From: Borrelia duttonii Ly
GTDB taxonomy: Bacteria; Spirochaetota; Spirochaetia; Borreliales; Borreliaceae
Assembly: GCF_000019685.1 (NCBI RefSeq)
Contig: NC_011229.1
Span: 372,001-436,000, forward strand
DNA: 64,000 nt
Direction: 5' to 3'
Made by a program: the position numbers and the translations under genes
Notes under the pieces: model-generated
The model's database searches: none
Seen by the model: only the letters and a program-made list of their open reading frames with translations
Told to the model about the DNA's origin: nothing
Part shown: positions 49,211-58,266 of the stretch, in pieces
How positions within the stretch are numbered: the first letter of the stretch is position 1
How the letters are laid out: every line of letters starts with the position of its first letter

Positions 49211-50062
49211 TCATTTAATAATAACGAACTTACCCTCTCTTAAAAGATTGATATTATTTTCATTTGAAAAGATCTTATTTATGGAATAATCATCAAGTAT
49301 AATATCTGAATGATTTTTGCCATAAACCCCCTTAGCAATCAATCTTAAAGGATAATCTCCAATTCTGTCTTTATTCTTATAAGAAATATCATTTGTATAC
49401 TCAAACATACCCCATTTTTTAAGGGCATCCGGGTCAACCATCCTTTTGTCAAAATAAAGCTTAATATTTTCATCATAAATTTTAACAAAAAAAGCATCAG
49501 CTAATTTAACAATAGAACCAGAGGAAGATTTATAATCATCACCCGCATAAATAATAATTCCGGTATAAACAAACTGTTCAACAGTTGTATTCATTAATGG
49601 AAAAAAAGCTTTATAAGGCTTACTATGACCTAAAAATAAATTTATAAAATCAGGGAAAATACAAAGCTCATACCTAACGGTGATATTTTTCAAATCTTCT
49701 GAATATTTCATGTATCCTCTTTTCAAAATACTATCAAGTCCTGAAAAATATAATATTAAATGAGGATCAGAATCAAAATAGTCTTTAAAAGTAGAATCAG
49801 AATCAATTATAATTTCAAAAAGCGATTCTCTTATCAAAGTATCCTTAAAATCATTAACACTAAACACTAATCTAGAAGTAGAATCAATACCAACTCTACC
49901 AAATCTATCTTCATCTACTGGTTTAATAATATCAAAATAAACTATTTTAGCATCCCAATCAATTGTTCTCTTTATGCTAGATTTAGATGAAACGTCATTT
50001 ATGATAGACACATTAGAATAAAACAAAAATAAAAAATTCAAAAGACCATTAAGCAAATTCAC
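49211..50062 (-). CDS. Exported protein of unknown function
   Basis: A 283-residue protein with an N-terminal hydrophobic stretch (NLLNGLLNFLFLFYSNVSI) that is a likely signal peptide or anchor. The remainder is rich in beta-strand pattern, for example KIVYFDIIKPVDEDRFGRVGID, VRYELCIFPDFINLF and QFVYTGIIIYAGDDYKSS. I do not recognise the family; it appears spirochaete-specific and corresponds to BB0397. The start is GTG at 50060-50062 with GGGAG six bases upstream. It follows the TPR lipoprotein with a 10-base gap, so the two are probably one operon. Confidence 0.65.
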   Translation of the reverse strand: MNLLNGLLNFLFLFYSNVSIINDVSSKSSIKRTIDWDAKIVYFDIIKPVDEDRFGRVGIDSTSRLVFSVNDFKDTLIRESLFEIIIDSDSTFKDYFDSDPHLILYFSGLDSILKRGYMKYSEDLKNITVRYELCIFPDFINLFLGHSKPYKAFFPLMNTTVEQFVYTGIIIYAGDDYKSSSGSIVKLADAFFVKIYDENIKLYFDKRMVDPDALKKWGMFEYTNDISYKNKDRIGDYPLRLIAKGVYGKNHSDIILDDYSINKIFSNENNINLLREGKFVIIK

Positions 50063-50072
50063 ACAAATCTCC

Positions 50073-51095
50073 CTATTTTTTACCTAAATAAACACCTATC
50101 CAAGCCCAACCATCATTAATTTCTGGATCTTTTGGATAAGAAATTTTTTTAAAAACAAAATACCATTCCCAAATATGTTCCCAACCACTAGATCCAAGAT
50201 AAGATATATCATTACTAGAATCTGCTTCAAAAGTTTTTGCAAACTGTATACCATTTTTTCGTCTACTACTAAGCTTAATCATAGTTGTCAAAAAACTGTT
50301 CGTATTAATCGAATTACTCTTACCACTTCGCTGATCCCAACTTTGAATAAAAAAATTATGTTTATCTCTTATACTTAATAATTTTGTAGTATTTCCTGAA
50401 AAAATATATCTCTTAACATCAGAAATTAAGTCATTCAAATTTCTATAAACTACAAAATCCGGATTATCATAATAATTAATTTTAGTCATAACAGCAGAAT
50501 AATCTCTTGAATCTATTTTTAAATCTGATCGCGGTATTGAGAGTAGTTTTTTATAATAAAGATAAGCCTCATCATAACTTTGAACATCTTCTAAACTTAA
50601 AGCAAGATTGTAGTAATAATTACCCCTATCTGCATTGGTCATACTTTCAAAATTATCATTCAATAATAATTTATAATAATTTATTTTGTCTATAGCATCA
50701 ATATTTAAATTGATCACTCTCTTTGCAATATCTAATTTTATAGAACTATTCTCATAAATATAATCATCAAAATTATCAACAATATATCTATAATACGTAA
50801 AAGCTATCTCATCTTCCTTAATATAAGAATATATATTACCCATCAAATAAAAATATAAAGGATAATATTCCTTATCCTCATCATCAGCAATTCCCTTATT
50901 AACAAAACTCAAAGCATCCTCATAATCTTTATTGTGCATATGAATATCAACTATTCTATCAATGATAAGAAATCTATCTAGACCTTTTTTATTTGAAGCT
51001 TCTAAAAGACTTGTTAGACTCTGAATTTCACTCTGTTTACTCTTATAGCAACTAAAAATCAGCACTAGTCCAAACACTTGAATTAATAACTTCAT
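50073..51095 (-). CDS. TPR-type lipoprotein of unknown function
   Basis: A 340-residue lipoprotein: lipobox VLIFSC after a short signal peptide, then helix pairs of tetratricopeptide type (about residues 35-205), with YEDALSFVNKGIADD, YLMGNIYSYIKEDEIAFTYY and NYYYNLALSLEDVQSYDEAYLYYKKLL showing the W/Y-G-A-Y spacing. The C-terminal 100 residues are a different domain containing GSSGWEHIWEWYF. TPR lipoproteins usually serve as scaffolds in the periplasm. The ATG at 51093-51095 gives a clean signal peptide; an ATG 14 codons earlier overlaps the divergent gene's possible leader. The promoter is likely in the palindrome at 51101. Confidence 0.7.
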   Translation of the reverse strand: MKLLIQVFGLVLIFSCYKSKQSEIQSLTSLLEASNKKGLDRFLIIDRIVDIHMHNKDYEDALSFVNKGIADDEDKEYYPLYFYLMGNIYSYIKEDEIAFTYYRYIVDNFDDYIYENSSIKLDIAKRVINLNIDAIDKINYYKLLLNDNFESMTNADRGNYYYNLALSLEDVQSYDEAYLYYKKLLSIPRSDLKIDSRDYSAVMTKINYYDNPDFVVYRNLNDLISDVKRYIFSGNTTKLLSIRDKHNFFIQSWDQRSGKSNSINTNSFLTTMIKLSSRRKNGIQFAKTFEADSSNDISYLGSSGWEHIWEWYFVFKKISYPKDPEINDGWAWIGVYLGKK

Positions 51096-51100
51096 TGTTT

Positions 51101-51114
51101 TTATTATATAATAA
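51101..51114. promoter_or_regulatory. Perfect palindrome between divergent lipoprotein genes, carrying both -10 candidates
   Basis: The 14-bp sequence TTATTATATAATAA is its own reverse complement and contains TATAAT on both strands. It lies in the 75-base interval between the divergent lipoprotein genes at 51095 and 51171. It could supply a -10 for both, but only six bases separate it from the minus-strand ATG, which would leave that message leaderless. Confidence 0.4.
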
Positions 51115-51170
51115 AGGTCATGCATAACAAAATACATCTTAAGTTCAATAAAAAATACTGGAATTTTAAC

Positions 51171-52475
51171 ATGAATAAAAAATTAATCTATATTTTATTA
51201 TATTTATTATTTTTATCTTGTTCTAATAAAAATGACAAATATGGTATTGTTCTAGATTCAAATAATAGAGAAAAATTACCAAACGGATCTCTTGTAACAA
51301 TAGAGAACATTAATCAAGACAAAAAAGCAACAATAAATTACAATGGAATAAAATTTATTGTACATAAATTCACAATAGAAAAATTTCAAACAAAAAAGGA
51401 AGCAGAAGAATTTCAAAACAGTATCCAACCATATATAAATAAATATGCTATAAGCAAAAAAGATCTCTTACCTCTAAGAACATCTCCAGATAATTACAGA
51501 GAAAACATAATACATAGGATACCAAAAGAAACCATACTTAAAATAATACATATCGGAGAAACGACAGAAGCAGGTTCACTTAAAGGAAAATGGCTATATG
51601 CATTAACAAAAGATGGTCATAAGGGTTATGTTTTTGACTATGCACTTGAAGTTTTTGATAATATTCCTGGAAAAATACTCACACATTCATTAGATCAAAC
51701 ATCACAAGACAATGTAATTCATACATTTAAAAACATAAAATATTTAAGACCACTTTATTATGAAAAAATGATTGCAAATAATACTTATAATAAAAATCTA
51801 CTAAAAAATGAATATGGATTATTTTTTACTCAACAAAACAAAATAAAAATCAACATACCCGAATTAAACCTAATTTTTAAATTTGATATAATTGAGGAAG
51901 TAAAACCTAACGGCTTTTTATTTAAATCAAAAAACTCAAAGGAAGATTTTATCCTGATAGTAAAAAGCAACCAAAATTACTACAAAGCAATCATTCAAAT
52001 TAAAGAAAACCAACTGGAATCAAATTTCGTCATAATTGAACAAAACATCGAAAAAATCATACTTGAATCTGAAAGACAAAATCAAAACCTTATAAACAAA
52101 TTAACTTCTTACGAAAACTTAACAAATACACAATATGGAAATATTAAATTTAATAAAGATAAAACCTTTGTGTGGGGAATAGATAACAAAATTTACAATT
52201 TACCAAGTTCAGGAACATTTGAAATAATAGGGTTTAGTCCAAATTTACAAATATCATATAAAAACGCCCTAAAACTTATAAATGAGGAAGGAAAAGAATA
52301 TTTTTGTTTAATAGACTATACAAATAATGCCTTACAACTTATATTTATATCTTCAAAAAACGTAGAAAACAAATTGATAATAACAGACGATAAAGACAAA
52401 ATTGCAGTTATTATATTTAATAATAACTCCTCAAATCAAGATATTATTACAAAACAGTTTCAAAAAACTATTTAA
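51171..52475 (+). CDS. Lipoprotein with bacterial SH3-like domain
   Basis: A 434-residue lipoprotein. The signal peptide ends in LFLSC (lipobox), followed around residues 95-160 by an SH3b-type domain: LLPLRTSPDNYRENIIHRIPKET, then KGKWLYALTKDGHKGYVFDYALEVF, which fits the LR..P....VI..L..G and W..V...G..GWV.. pattern. Such domains bind peptidoglycan peptides or proteins. The remaining C-terminal 250 residues are unassigned. I chose the ATG at 51171 because it starts directly at the signal peptide; a longer form from 51120 has a charged leader. The ankyrin gene follows after 12 bases. Confidence 0.68.
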   Translation: MNKKLIYILLYLLFLSCSNKNDKYGIVLDSNNREKLPNGSLVTIENINQDKKATINYNGIKFIVHKFTIEKFQTKKEAEEFQNSIQPYINKYAISKKDLLPLRTSPDNYRENIIHRIPKETILKIIHIGETTEAGSLKGKWLYALTKDGHKGYVFDYALEVFDNIPGKILTHSLDQTSQDNVIHTFKNIKYLRPLYYEKMIANNTYNKNLLKNEYGLFFTQQNKIKINIPELNLIFKFDIIEEVKPNGFLFKSKNSKEDFILIVKSNQNYYKAIIQIKENQLESNFVIIEQNIEKIILESERQNQNLINKLTSYENLTNTQYGNIKFNKDKTFVWGIDNKIYNLPSSGTFEIIGFSPNLQISYKNALKLINEEGKEYFCLIDYTNNALQLIFISSKNVENKLIITDDKDKIAVIIFNNNSSNQDIITKQFQKTI

Positions 52476-52487
52476 AGGTCAAAATTA

Positions 52488-53144
52488 ATGAAAATAATAT
52501 TTATAATACTCTTAACACAATTTATTACATCCCTAAATGCAAATGAAACTATCAAAACAATAAAGGAACTATCAAAAACAGTTTATAATTTTAATAACCA
52601 AGAATACACAACAAATAAAGAAAAGTTAGACAAATTAATAGAATTAATAGATATAAATAATAAAAATATCTTACAAGAATTACAAAAAATAAAAAATGAA
52701 TTTTTAATTACATCTATATATTTCCAAAATATAAAAGGTACCCTAATAGCTATAAATCTTGCTGCACAGATAAACTTTAGATATAAAGTATCTCCTTTAT
52801 CAATTGCAATAATTAACAATGATTTTAAAACTATCAAAATACTAATAGACTATGGTATTAAAATCAACAACATAGATGAAACAAAACATTCACCAATATT
52901 TTGGGCAATATATCTTAACAATGAAAAAATATTCAACCTTTTAAAAGAACAAGGAGCTGATCTAAGCCTAACTCTTAAGAATGGAAAAACACCTATACAA
53001 GCTGCAATAGAAATTGAAAATATCAATTTGATTGAATTATTGCTTAAAAAAAATGTCTACATCAGCGATGAATACAAAAAAGAAATTAAAAATTTAAAAA
53101 ATCAAAATATAATAAATATCTTTAAAAAATATAAAACAACATAA
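52488..53144 (+). CDS. Exported ankyrin-repeat protein
   Basis: A 218-residue protein with a signal peptide (KIIFIILLTQFITSLNA). Ankyrin-type repeats begin near residue 95: SPLSIAIINNDFKTIKILIDYGIKI, then SPIFWAIYLNNEKIFNLLKEQGADL and TPIQAAIEIENINLIELLLKKNV, each about 33 residues with the family's TPLH.A...G....v..LL..GA pattern. These mediate protein binding. It lies 12 bases after the SH3 lipoprotein, so both are probably one transcript, and before a symporter gene. Confidence 0.75.
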   Translation: MKIIFIILLTQFITSLNANETIKTIKELSKTVYNFNNQEYTTNKEKLDKLIELIDINNKNILQELQKIKNEFLITSIYFQNIKGTLIAINLAAQINFRYKVSPLSIAIINNDFKTIKILIDYGIKINNIDETKHSPIFWAIYLNNEKIFNLLKEQGADLSLTLKNGKTPIQAAIEIENINLIELLLKKNVYISDEYKKEIKNLKNQNIINIFKKYKTT

Positions 53145-53293
53145 ATATATGACATATAAATTTTTTCACATAACACAGTATTGATATACATTAATGATAA
53201 GAAAATGCAATATCAAATTTATATTTACAAAAAATCTAGTAAAATTTATTATACTATTAATTGTGATTTTGCAAATTCAAAAAGGAACAATAT

Positions 53294-54484
53294 ATGAATG
53301 AAAAAATAAAATTTTTTCTCACCATCCCCATTGGAATATTATTTGGATTATTCCTGCCATCTGAAACTTATAATGCACTCTCACATATTTTCATAAGGTT
53401 AACTTATTTTTCTCTAATTCCTTTTTTAATATTTGCAATTCCACTTGGAATAGAAAACATTATAGAAAATAAAAAATTCAAAAGGTTGTTTGGCAAAATA
53501 ATCTATTATGGAATTTTAATTAATATTTCAGGAGTAATTATAGCCATAGCTGTTTCAACAATATACCTACCACAAAGAATTCCAATATTAGATAAAAATA
53601 TTCAAAATCAATATTTATTTGATAAAAAAATATTTCTTGAAACATTCTTTCCAAAAAATATTTTTACTATATTTACAAATAGTAATCCAAATCTTTTAAA
53701 TATTTATTTAATTTCAATCATTATTGGTGCCAGTTTTTATTACGCAAAACAAAAAGGAAGAATCGCAAAAGAGCTTCTCTTAAGCATGTCCAATCTTTTT
53801 TATAATACAAATGATATTATTGTTAAAATATCACAATTTGGAATTATTTTTATAACAGCAGCATATGCTGTTAACTTAAAAAATTTTAAGAACTATCAAT
53901 ATTATATAAATAGCATAATTTTTTTATCATTATGGACAGGAATTATCATTCTAATAATAATTCCAATGATTAGCTACCGATTAACTAAGAATTTTAAATT
54001 ATCGTACAAAAATATATTAACATCTCTACATAATATAATATTTGCGGGCCTAACAATGGATACTTATGCTCCCTATTCTCTTTTAATAGAAAACATTAAA
54101 AATGAAAAAATAAATATAAAAAAATCCATAATCATAAACATACCAATAATAAACTTTATGTCTAAATTTGGAACAATTTTCATTTCAACAATTTCTTTCT
54201 TTATTATTTTAAAATCCTACTCTAGTTTACCTATAACAATCTATGAAATAAGCTATATGAGTATATTAGCATTCATTTCCATTTTTGCATTTCCACATAT
54301 TCCTAATAGTTTAATTTACATAATTACAATGCTATGCTCAACTTATACAAAAGGAATTGAACTTAGTTACTCAAACATCATACCAATCCTTCCAATCCTA
54401 ACATCGCTAGCTATAATGATTGACTTTACCTCAAGCATTGCAATAATGCAAATAATAGACTTTAATGACTCACAATATACTTAA
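53294..54484 (+). CDS. Dicarboxylate/amino acid:cation symporter (DAACS family)
   Basis: A 396-residue membrane carrier resembling GltP/DctA. N-terminal spans contain FIRLTYFSLIPFLIFAIPLGI, a form of the family's LikmlI.PLvf.si, and the C-terminal half contains NIPIINFMSKFGTIFISTISFFI and FPHIPNSLIYIITML. The usual re-entrant serine-rich and NMDG sequences are poorly preserved, so the substrate (glutamate, aspartate or other) cannot be read. It corresponds to BB0401, annotated as a glutamate transporter. AAAGGA precedes the ATG, and a TATACT at 53250-53255 is a -10 candidate. Confidence 0.75.
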   Translation: MNEKIKFFLTIPIGILFGLFLPSETYNALSHIFIRLTYFSLIPFLIFAIPLGIENIIENKKFKRLFGKIIYYGILINISGVIIAIAVSTIYLPQRIPILDKNIQNQYLFDKKIFLETFFPKNIFTIFTNSNPNLLNIYLISIIIGASFYYAKQKGRIAKELLLSMSNLFYNTNDIIVKISQFGIIFITAAYAVNLKNFKNYQYYINSIIFLSLWTGIIILIIIPMISYRLTKNFKLSYKNILTSLHNIIFAGLTMDTYAPYSLLIENIKNEKINIKKSIIINIPIINFMSKFGTIFISTISFFIILKSYSSLPITIYEISYMSILAFISIFAFPHIPNSLIYIITMLCSTYTKGIELSYSNIIPILPILTSLAIMIDFTSSIAIMQIIDFNDSQYT

Positions 54485-54510
54485 TATCTTAATAACTAAA
54501 AAATAAAAAT

Positions 54511-55977
54511 TTAATAAGCTCTTGCAAATAAAACAAAATGCTTGGCTGATGTATTGCAATAAATACAAGTTACATTGTCTAAAGATTTATCTTGAAAATC
54601 TTCTGGAATACATCGTATTGTAGCCTTTGTATCATTTTTAATATTTTCTTCACAAACTTCATTTCCACACCATGAAGAGAGTACAAATCCTAAATTATCG
54701 TTAATATAAGTCTTAAAAAGATCATAATCATTCTCTTTAAAACCAATAATTTCTTTGGTATTTGAATTTCTAAATTCTAACGCTTTATTAAATAATTCAC
54801 ATTGCATAGTCTCAAGTTCCTCTTTTATTTTAGGTAATAACTCTTTAAATGATACTTGATACTTAGAATTTTTATCTCTATCTCTTCTTGCAACAGTGAC
54901 ACAATCCATTAAAATATCATTAGAACCTATCTCAATTCGTATTGGAATCCCCTTAAATTCTGAAGCAGCAAATCTAAATCCTGGTGAATTCTTAAAATCT
55001 TTATCAATCTCAACCCTAAACTTTTCCTTTACTAAAATATCAAAAATAGTAGTCGCATATTCAAGAATTTTTTTATTAACATCATCATCTTTTTTAAAAA
55101 TAGGAACAATAAGAATTTCTATTGGTGCTATCTTAGGAGGTAAAATCAAACCTTTAGAATCAGAATGAACCATAATCAATGCCCCAATTAACCTAGTTGA
55201 AACCCCCCAACTAGTGGCAAAAACATAACTCATCTCACCGTTTTTATTTTGAAATTTAACATCAAAAGCCTTGGCAAAATTCAATCCCAAATAATGTGAT
55301 GTTCCTGCTTGCAAAGCTTTTTTATCTTGCATCAACGCTTCAATTGTATAAGTAGACACAGCACCTGCAAATTTTTCTCTTTCTGTCTTCTTACCATAAA
55401 ATACAGGAATAGCCAAATAATCTTCAACAAATTTTTTATAAAGATTTAAAATAAACAAAGCTTCCTCTTGAGCTTCATTAGAAGTCTCATGAGCAGTATG
55501 TCCCTCTTGCCACAAAAACTCAGTAGTACGAAGAAATGGCTTTGTCCTTTTTTCCCAACGAATAATATTTGCCCATTGATTTATTTTAATAGGTAAATCT
55601 CTATAAGATTTTATCCATTTACTATACATATTCCAAATAATTGTCTCAGAAGTAGGTCTTAAAACCAAAGGTTCTCTCAATTCTTCACCCCCAGCTGTTG
55701 TTACAACAGCAAGTTCTGGAGAGAATCCCTTAACATGCTCTTTTTCCCTCTCTAAAAACTCATAAGGAATCAGTAATGGAAAATATGCATTCTCATGCCC
55801 ACTCTCTTTAAACTTATCATCAATTACACTCTGAATTCTCTCCCAAATAGCATATCCATAAGGCATAATAACCATACAACCCTTAACAGGACTATAATCA
55901 ACAAGTTTTGCCTTTTGTACTATATCCAAGTACCATTTAGAAAATTCCTCTTCTCTTGAAGCAATAAAATCACTCAT
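54511..55977 (-). CDS. proS: Prolyl-tRNA synthetase, short eukaryote/archaeal-like type
   Basis: A 488-residue class II synthetase. Motifs VKGCMVIMPYGYAIWE, LRPTSETIIWNMYSKWI, FLWQEGHTAHET and TSWGVSTRLIGALIMVHSD are present. The C-terminal extension ends with CIYCNTSAKHFVLFARAY, a zinc-type element found in the short, editing-domain-lacking class, so it would not clear mischarged alanine by itself. I chose the ATG at 55975-55977, with GGAAGG eight bases upstream; an earlier GTG adds three codons. It is convergent with the symporter gene. Confidence 0.96.
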   Translation of the reverse strand: MSDFIASREEEFSKWYLDIVQKAKLVDYSPVKGCMVIMPYGYAIWERIQSVIDDKFKESGHENAYFPLLIPYEFLEREKEHVKGFSPELAVVTTAGGEELREPLVLRPTSETIIWNMYSKWIKSYRDLPIKINQWANIIRWEKRTKPFLRTTEFLWQEGHTAHETSNEAQEEALFILNLYKKFVEDYLAIPVFYGKKTEREKFAGAVSTYTIEALMQDKKALQAGTSHYLGLNFAKAFDVKFQNKNGEMSYVFATSWGVSTRLIGALIMVHSDSKGLILPPKIAPIEILIVPIFKKDDDVNKKILEYATTIFDILVKEKFRVEIDKDFKNSPGFRFAASEFKGIPIRIEIGSNDILMDCVTVARRDRDKNSKYQVSFKELLPKIKEELETMQCELFNKALEFRNSNTKEIIGFKENDYDLFKTYINDNLGFVLSSWCGNEVCEENIKNDTKATIRCIPEDFQDKSLDNVTCIYCNTSAKHFVLFARAY

Positions 55978-56771
55978 AAACCACACCTTCCCTAAAAACT
56001 TAAAACTTAACTATAAAGACACAATATAATTTGACCTCAAAAGCAAAAATCTACTTTTTACAATAAAGGATATCATATATATTAATTCCAAGATCAATAT
56101 TCTCTAAGTTTTCTGACTTTTATACATACCATAATTTTTAATTAATAATACAATATAAGATATTTAATAAAAATTGTACACTAAAAACCTATCTTACAAT
56201 TATGGAAAATAACTAAAAACAATCTTATCAACTCATAAGTAAAATTTATACTTAAATTTATATTTATATTAAAAATATGTCAAACATATTTTTAATATAA
56301 ATCTTTGCTGTAATATTTATTTTTATAAGCTATAAAAATATGTTTGTATATTACAATAGATGTCTAAAAAAAATATGTAGTAAAATGTTTACAAATTTAA
56401 CTATAACATTATGCCAAAAATTTACGATAAAAAATAAATATAACAATAACATAAATAATGTTACATCTAATAATGTTCAAAAATTCAAATCAAATGTTAT
56501 TTATAACCTCAACTTATTCAGATATTACATTTTAAAACTTAATAAAAATCTGATATCACTTAGCAATATACACAAAAATGACTCTGATTGTCATAATTTA
56601 CAATCATCAAAAAAATGCTGATATGGAAAAAATTTTAATATTAAAAATGTACCCAATATATAAAATCATAATAATGTTGACTATAAACGAAAACATAAAC
56701 ATCTTATATTTTATGAAATATAATTTTAAAAATCATACAAATCTAATCAAACACAATTTGGAGGAAAATTC
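55978..56771. other. Long gene-free A+T-rich interval
   Basis: This 794-base stretch between proS and the first barrel gene holds no frame I can support. A plus-strand frame of 93 codons (56340-56621) has no ribosome binding site and a composition expected from A+T-rich noncoding DNA. In B. burgdorferi, BB0403 and BB0404 lie between proS and BB0405, so this may be where those genes decayed (inference from remembered order). The interval contains the 18-bp hairpin at 56262 and a TATAAT at 56719-56724 that could serve the downstream gene. Confidence 0.6.
56262..56302. repeat. 18-bp perfect inverted repeat (hairpin)
   Basis: The arms ATTTATATTAAAAATATG (56262-56279) and CATATTTTTAATATAAAT (56285-56302) are exact reverse complements with a five-base TCAAA loop. 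It lies about 285 bases beyond the proS start and 470 before the barrel gene. Candidate roles are a protein-binding site, a small-RNA fold or a terminator-like structure; there is no gene immediately before it on either strand. Confidence 0.7.
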
Positions 56772-57395
56772 ATGAAAACACAATTAACAATACTTATGAT
56801 TTTTTTAACCATAAGTTCATCTATTGCAACAACCATTGATCCAGAAGCTCTAAATAGAGTATTAAACAAACAGCATTCTCAAAAAAGTTCCTATCCACCT
56901 AATATATTTGGCATAGGATTTGGTATCGGAAATCCTATAACCAATATCATAATCAATTTTCCTTATGTAGATGTAGATTTTGGATATGGGGGCTTTAATG
57001 GACTGCATCCTAACAACTTTATACCTTATATTGTCCTTGGGACTGATATTGTATTTAAAGAAGAAGTCTATCACAATACAACACTCTCTGGAGGACTTGG
57101 CATAGGCATTGACCTATCTCAAGTAAAACCAAATGAACAAGATGCCTCCAATGTAACACAACAAAATAATAATGGACAAAATAAACAAGAAGAGTTTTCA
57201 TTAACTTCATCCAATAATAGATTGGGCTTTACAATTAGACTTCCCATTATATTGGAATATGGTTTTTTAAAAAATGTTTTCATAGGTTTTAAAGCTATCA
57301 CAACAATTGGTGCCACAATGATATTTAATCCCACATCAATGGAAGGAATAAGATTTGGATTTTTTGGTTTTGGATTCATAAAAATATACATATAA
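56772..57395 (+). CDS. Outer-membrane beta-barrel protein (BB0405-like)
   Basis: A 207-residue exported protein with a signal peptide ending near SSIA. The mature part alternates short strands and glycine-rich turns, such as FGIGFGIGNPITNIIINFPYVDVDFGYGG, LSGGLGIGIDL and ILEYGFLKNVFIGFKAITTIG, and ends FIKIYI. In Lyme Borrelia the matching BB0405 is a surface-exposed outer-membrane protein needed for infection. It is a paralogue of the gene at 57419; NPITN, VDVDFGYG and the final strand align. GGAGG is seven bases before the ATG. About 22 bases separate it from its partner, so they form an operon. Confidence 0.8.
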   Translation: MKTQLTILMIFLTISSSIATTIDPEALNRVLNKQHSQKSSYPPNIFGIGFGIGNPITNIIINFPYVDVDFGYGGFNGLHPNNFIPYIVLGTDIVFKEEVYHNTTLSGGLGIGIDLSQVKPNEQDASNVTQQNNNGQNKQEEFSLTSSNNRLGFTIRLPIILEYGFLKNVFIGFKAITTIGATMIFNPTSMEGIRFGFFGFGFIKIYI

Positions 57396-57418
57396 AACAA
57401 CTATACAAAGGAACATTA

Positions 57419-58216
57419 ATGGGAAAAAACACCAAAAAAATACTTACATTATTGTTAATATTCAACTTATACAATCTTGCCTTTTCGCAATATGATAGTA
57501 TGTATTTTATCGAATGTAAACAAAAAAAGGATGGAACTATATGCACTACAAATGACAAACCTATTGTCCCTGAACAACCTAAAATAGAACCTGAACAACC
57601 TAAAATAGAACCTGAACAACCTAAAATAGAACCTAAACAACCTGAAATAGAACCTGAACAACCTGAAATAGAACCTGAAATAGAACCTGAAATAAAACCT
57701 GAAATAAAACCTGAAAAACTTAAACCAAATAATACTGCAAACAATAATAAAAAATATAAAAACGCTTACTCATTTGCAGCAGGAACAGGCACTGGAAGTC
57801 CTCTTATAAACCTATTAATCTCAGTGCCATACGTAGACATAGATTTTGGATATGGTAGCTTTCTATATTTCAATACAATAAACTTTAAGCCTTATAATTT
57901 AATTGCCATTGATTTAATTTTCAGACAACTAATAGGAAAATCTCTAATAATAGGAGGTGGATTTGGAATTGGAGTAGATTGGTCTCAAGCAAATTTAACT
58001 TCTCCTAGTTCTCAAAAACCATCCCCTTATGACAGAATAGCAATAGTAACTAGACTACCCTTATCAATAGAATATAAAATCATCAAAAATTTATCATTAG
58101 GATTTAAAATTTACCCAACACTTGGTCCAACAATATTTTTAACAGAACCAAAAATAGTATTTGAAGGCATGAGATTTAAATTTTTTGCAATTGGATTTAT
58201 TAAAATGTTTATATAA
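57419..58216 (+). CDS. Outer-membrane beta-barrel protein with proline-rich repeat linker (BB0406-like)
   Basis: A 265-residue exported protein. The signal peptide (TLLLIFNLYNLAFS) is followed by a short cysteine-bearing segment, then a repeat region of residues about 51-97 built from PEQPKIE and PEIE units, then the barrel (about 115-265) with GTGTGSPLINLLISVPYVDIDFGYGS, GGGFGIGVDWS, ITRLPLSIEYKII-like and a C-terminal FIKMFI. The barrel matches the upstream paralogue and B. burgdorferi BB0406, a laminin-binding porin, but I recall no such repeat in BB0406. The linker may project between barrel and periplasmic or surface partners. AAAGGA precedes the ATG. Confidence 0.8.
   Translation: MGKNTKKILTLLLIFNLYNLAFSQYDSMYFIECKQKKDGTICTTNDKPIVPEQPKIEPEQPKIEPEQPKIEPKQPEIEPEQPEIEPEIEPEIKPEIKPEKLKPNNTANNNKKYKNAYSFAAGTGTGSPLINLLISVPYVDIDFGYGSFLYFNTINFKPYNLIAIDLIFRQLIGKSLIIGGGFGIGVDWSQANLTSPSSQKPSPYDRIAIVTRLPLSIEYKIIKNLSLGFKIYPTLGPTIFLTEPKIVFEGMRFKFFAIGFIKMFI
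57569..57709 (+). repeat. In-frame tandem repeats encoding PEQPKIE and PEIE/PEIK units
   Basis: Five 21-bp units, the first three identical (CCTGAACAACCTAAAATAGA plus A), and the fourth and fifth with one or two changes, are followed by three 12-bp units of CCTGAAATAGAA type and a partial copy. All lengths are multiples of three, so gain or loss keeps the frame. The identical units imply recent expansion, and the copy number is likely to vary between strains. Confidence 0.9.
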
Positions 58217-58266
58217 ATTATTAAATATCTTTTCTTAAAATTAAAAATTAAAAATCAATATCTTAA

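Noticed and set aside
56340..56621. A 93-codon frame in the long intergenic interval
   Set aside because: No ribosome binding site, no recognisable domain, and Asn/Lys/Ile-rich composition as expected by chance in A+T-rich DNA. Kept only as a possible remnant.
56682..56724. TTGACT at 56677 paired with TATAAT at 56719 as a promoter
   Set aside because: The spacing is far longer than 16-18 bases; only the -10-like element is worth noting.
57569..57709. Possible CRISPR array
   Set aside because: The units are contiguous 21- and 12-bp in-frame coding repeats with no spacers and no cas genes nearby.
57376..57744. A minus-strand frame with GSISG-type repeats opposite the barrel gene
   Set aside because: It is the complement of the PEQPKIE/PEIE repeats; the plus frame has the signal peptide, ribosome binding site and barrel.
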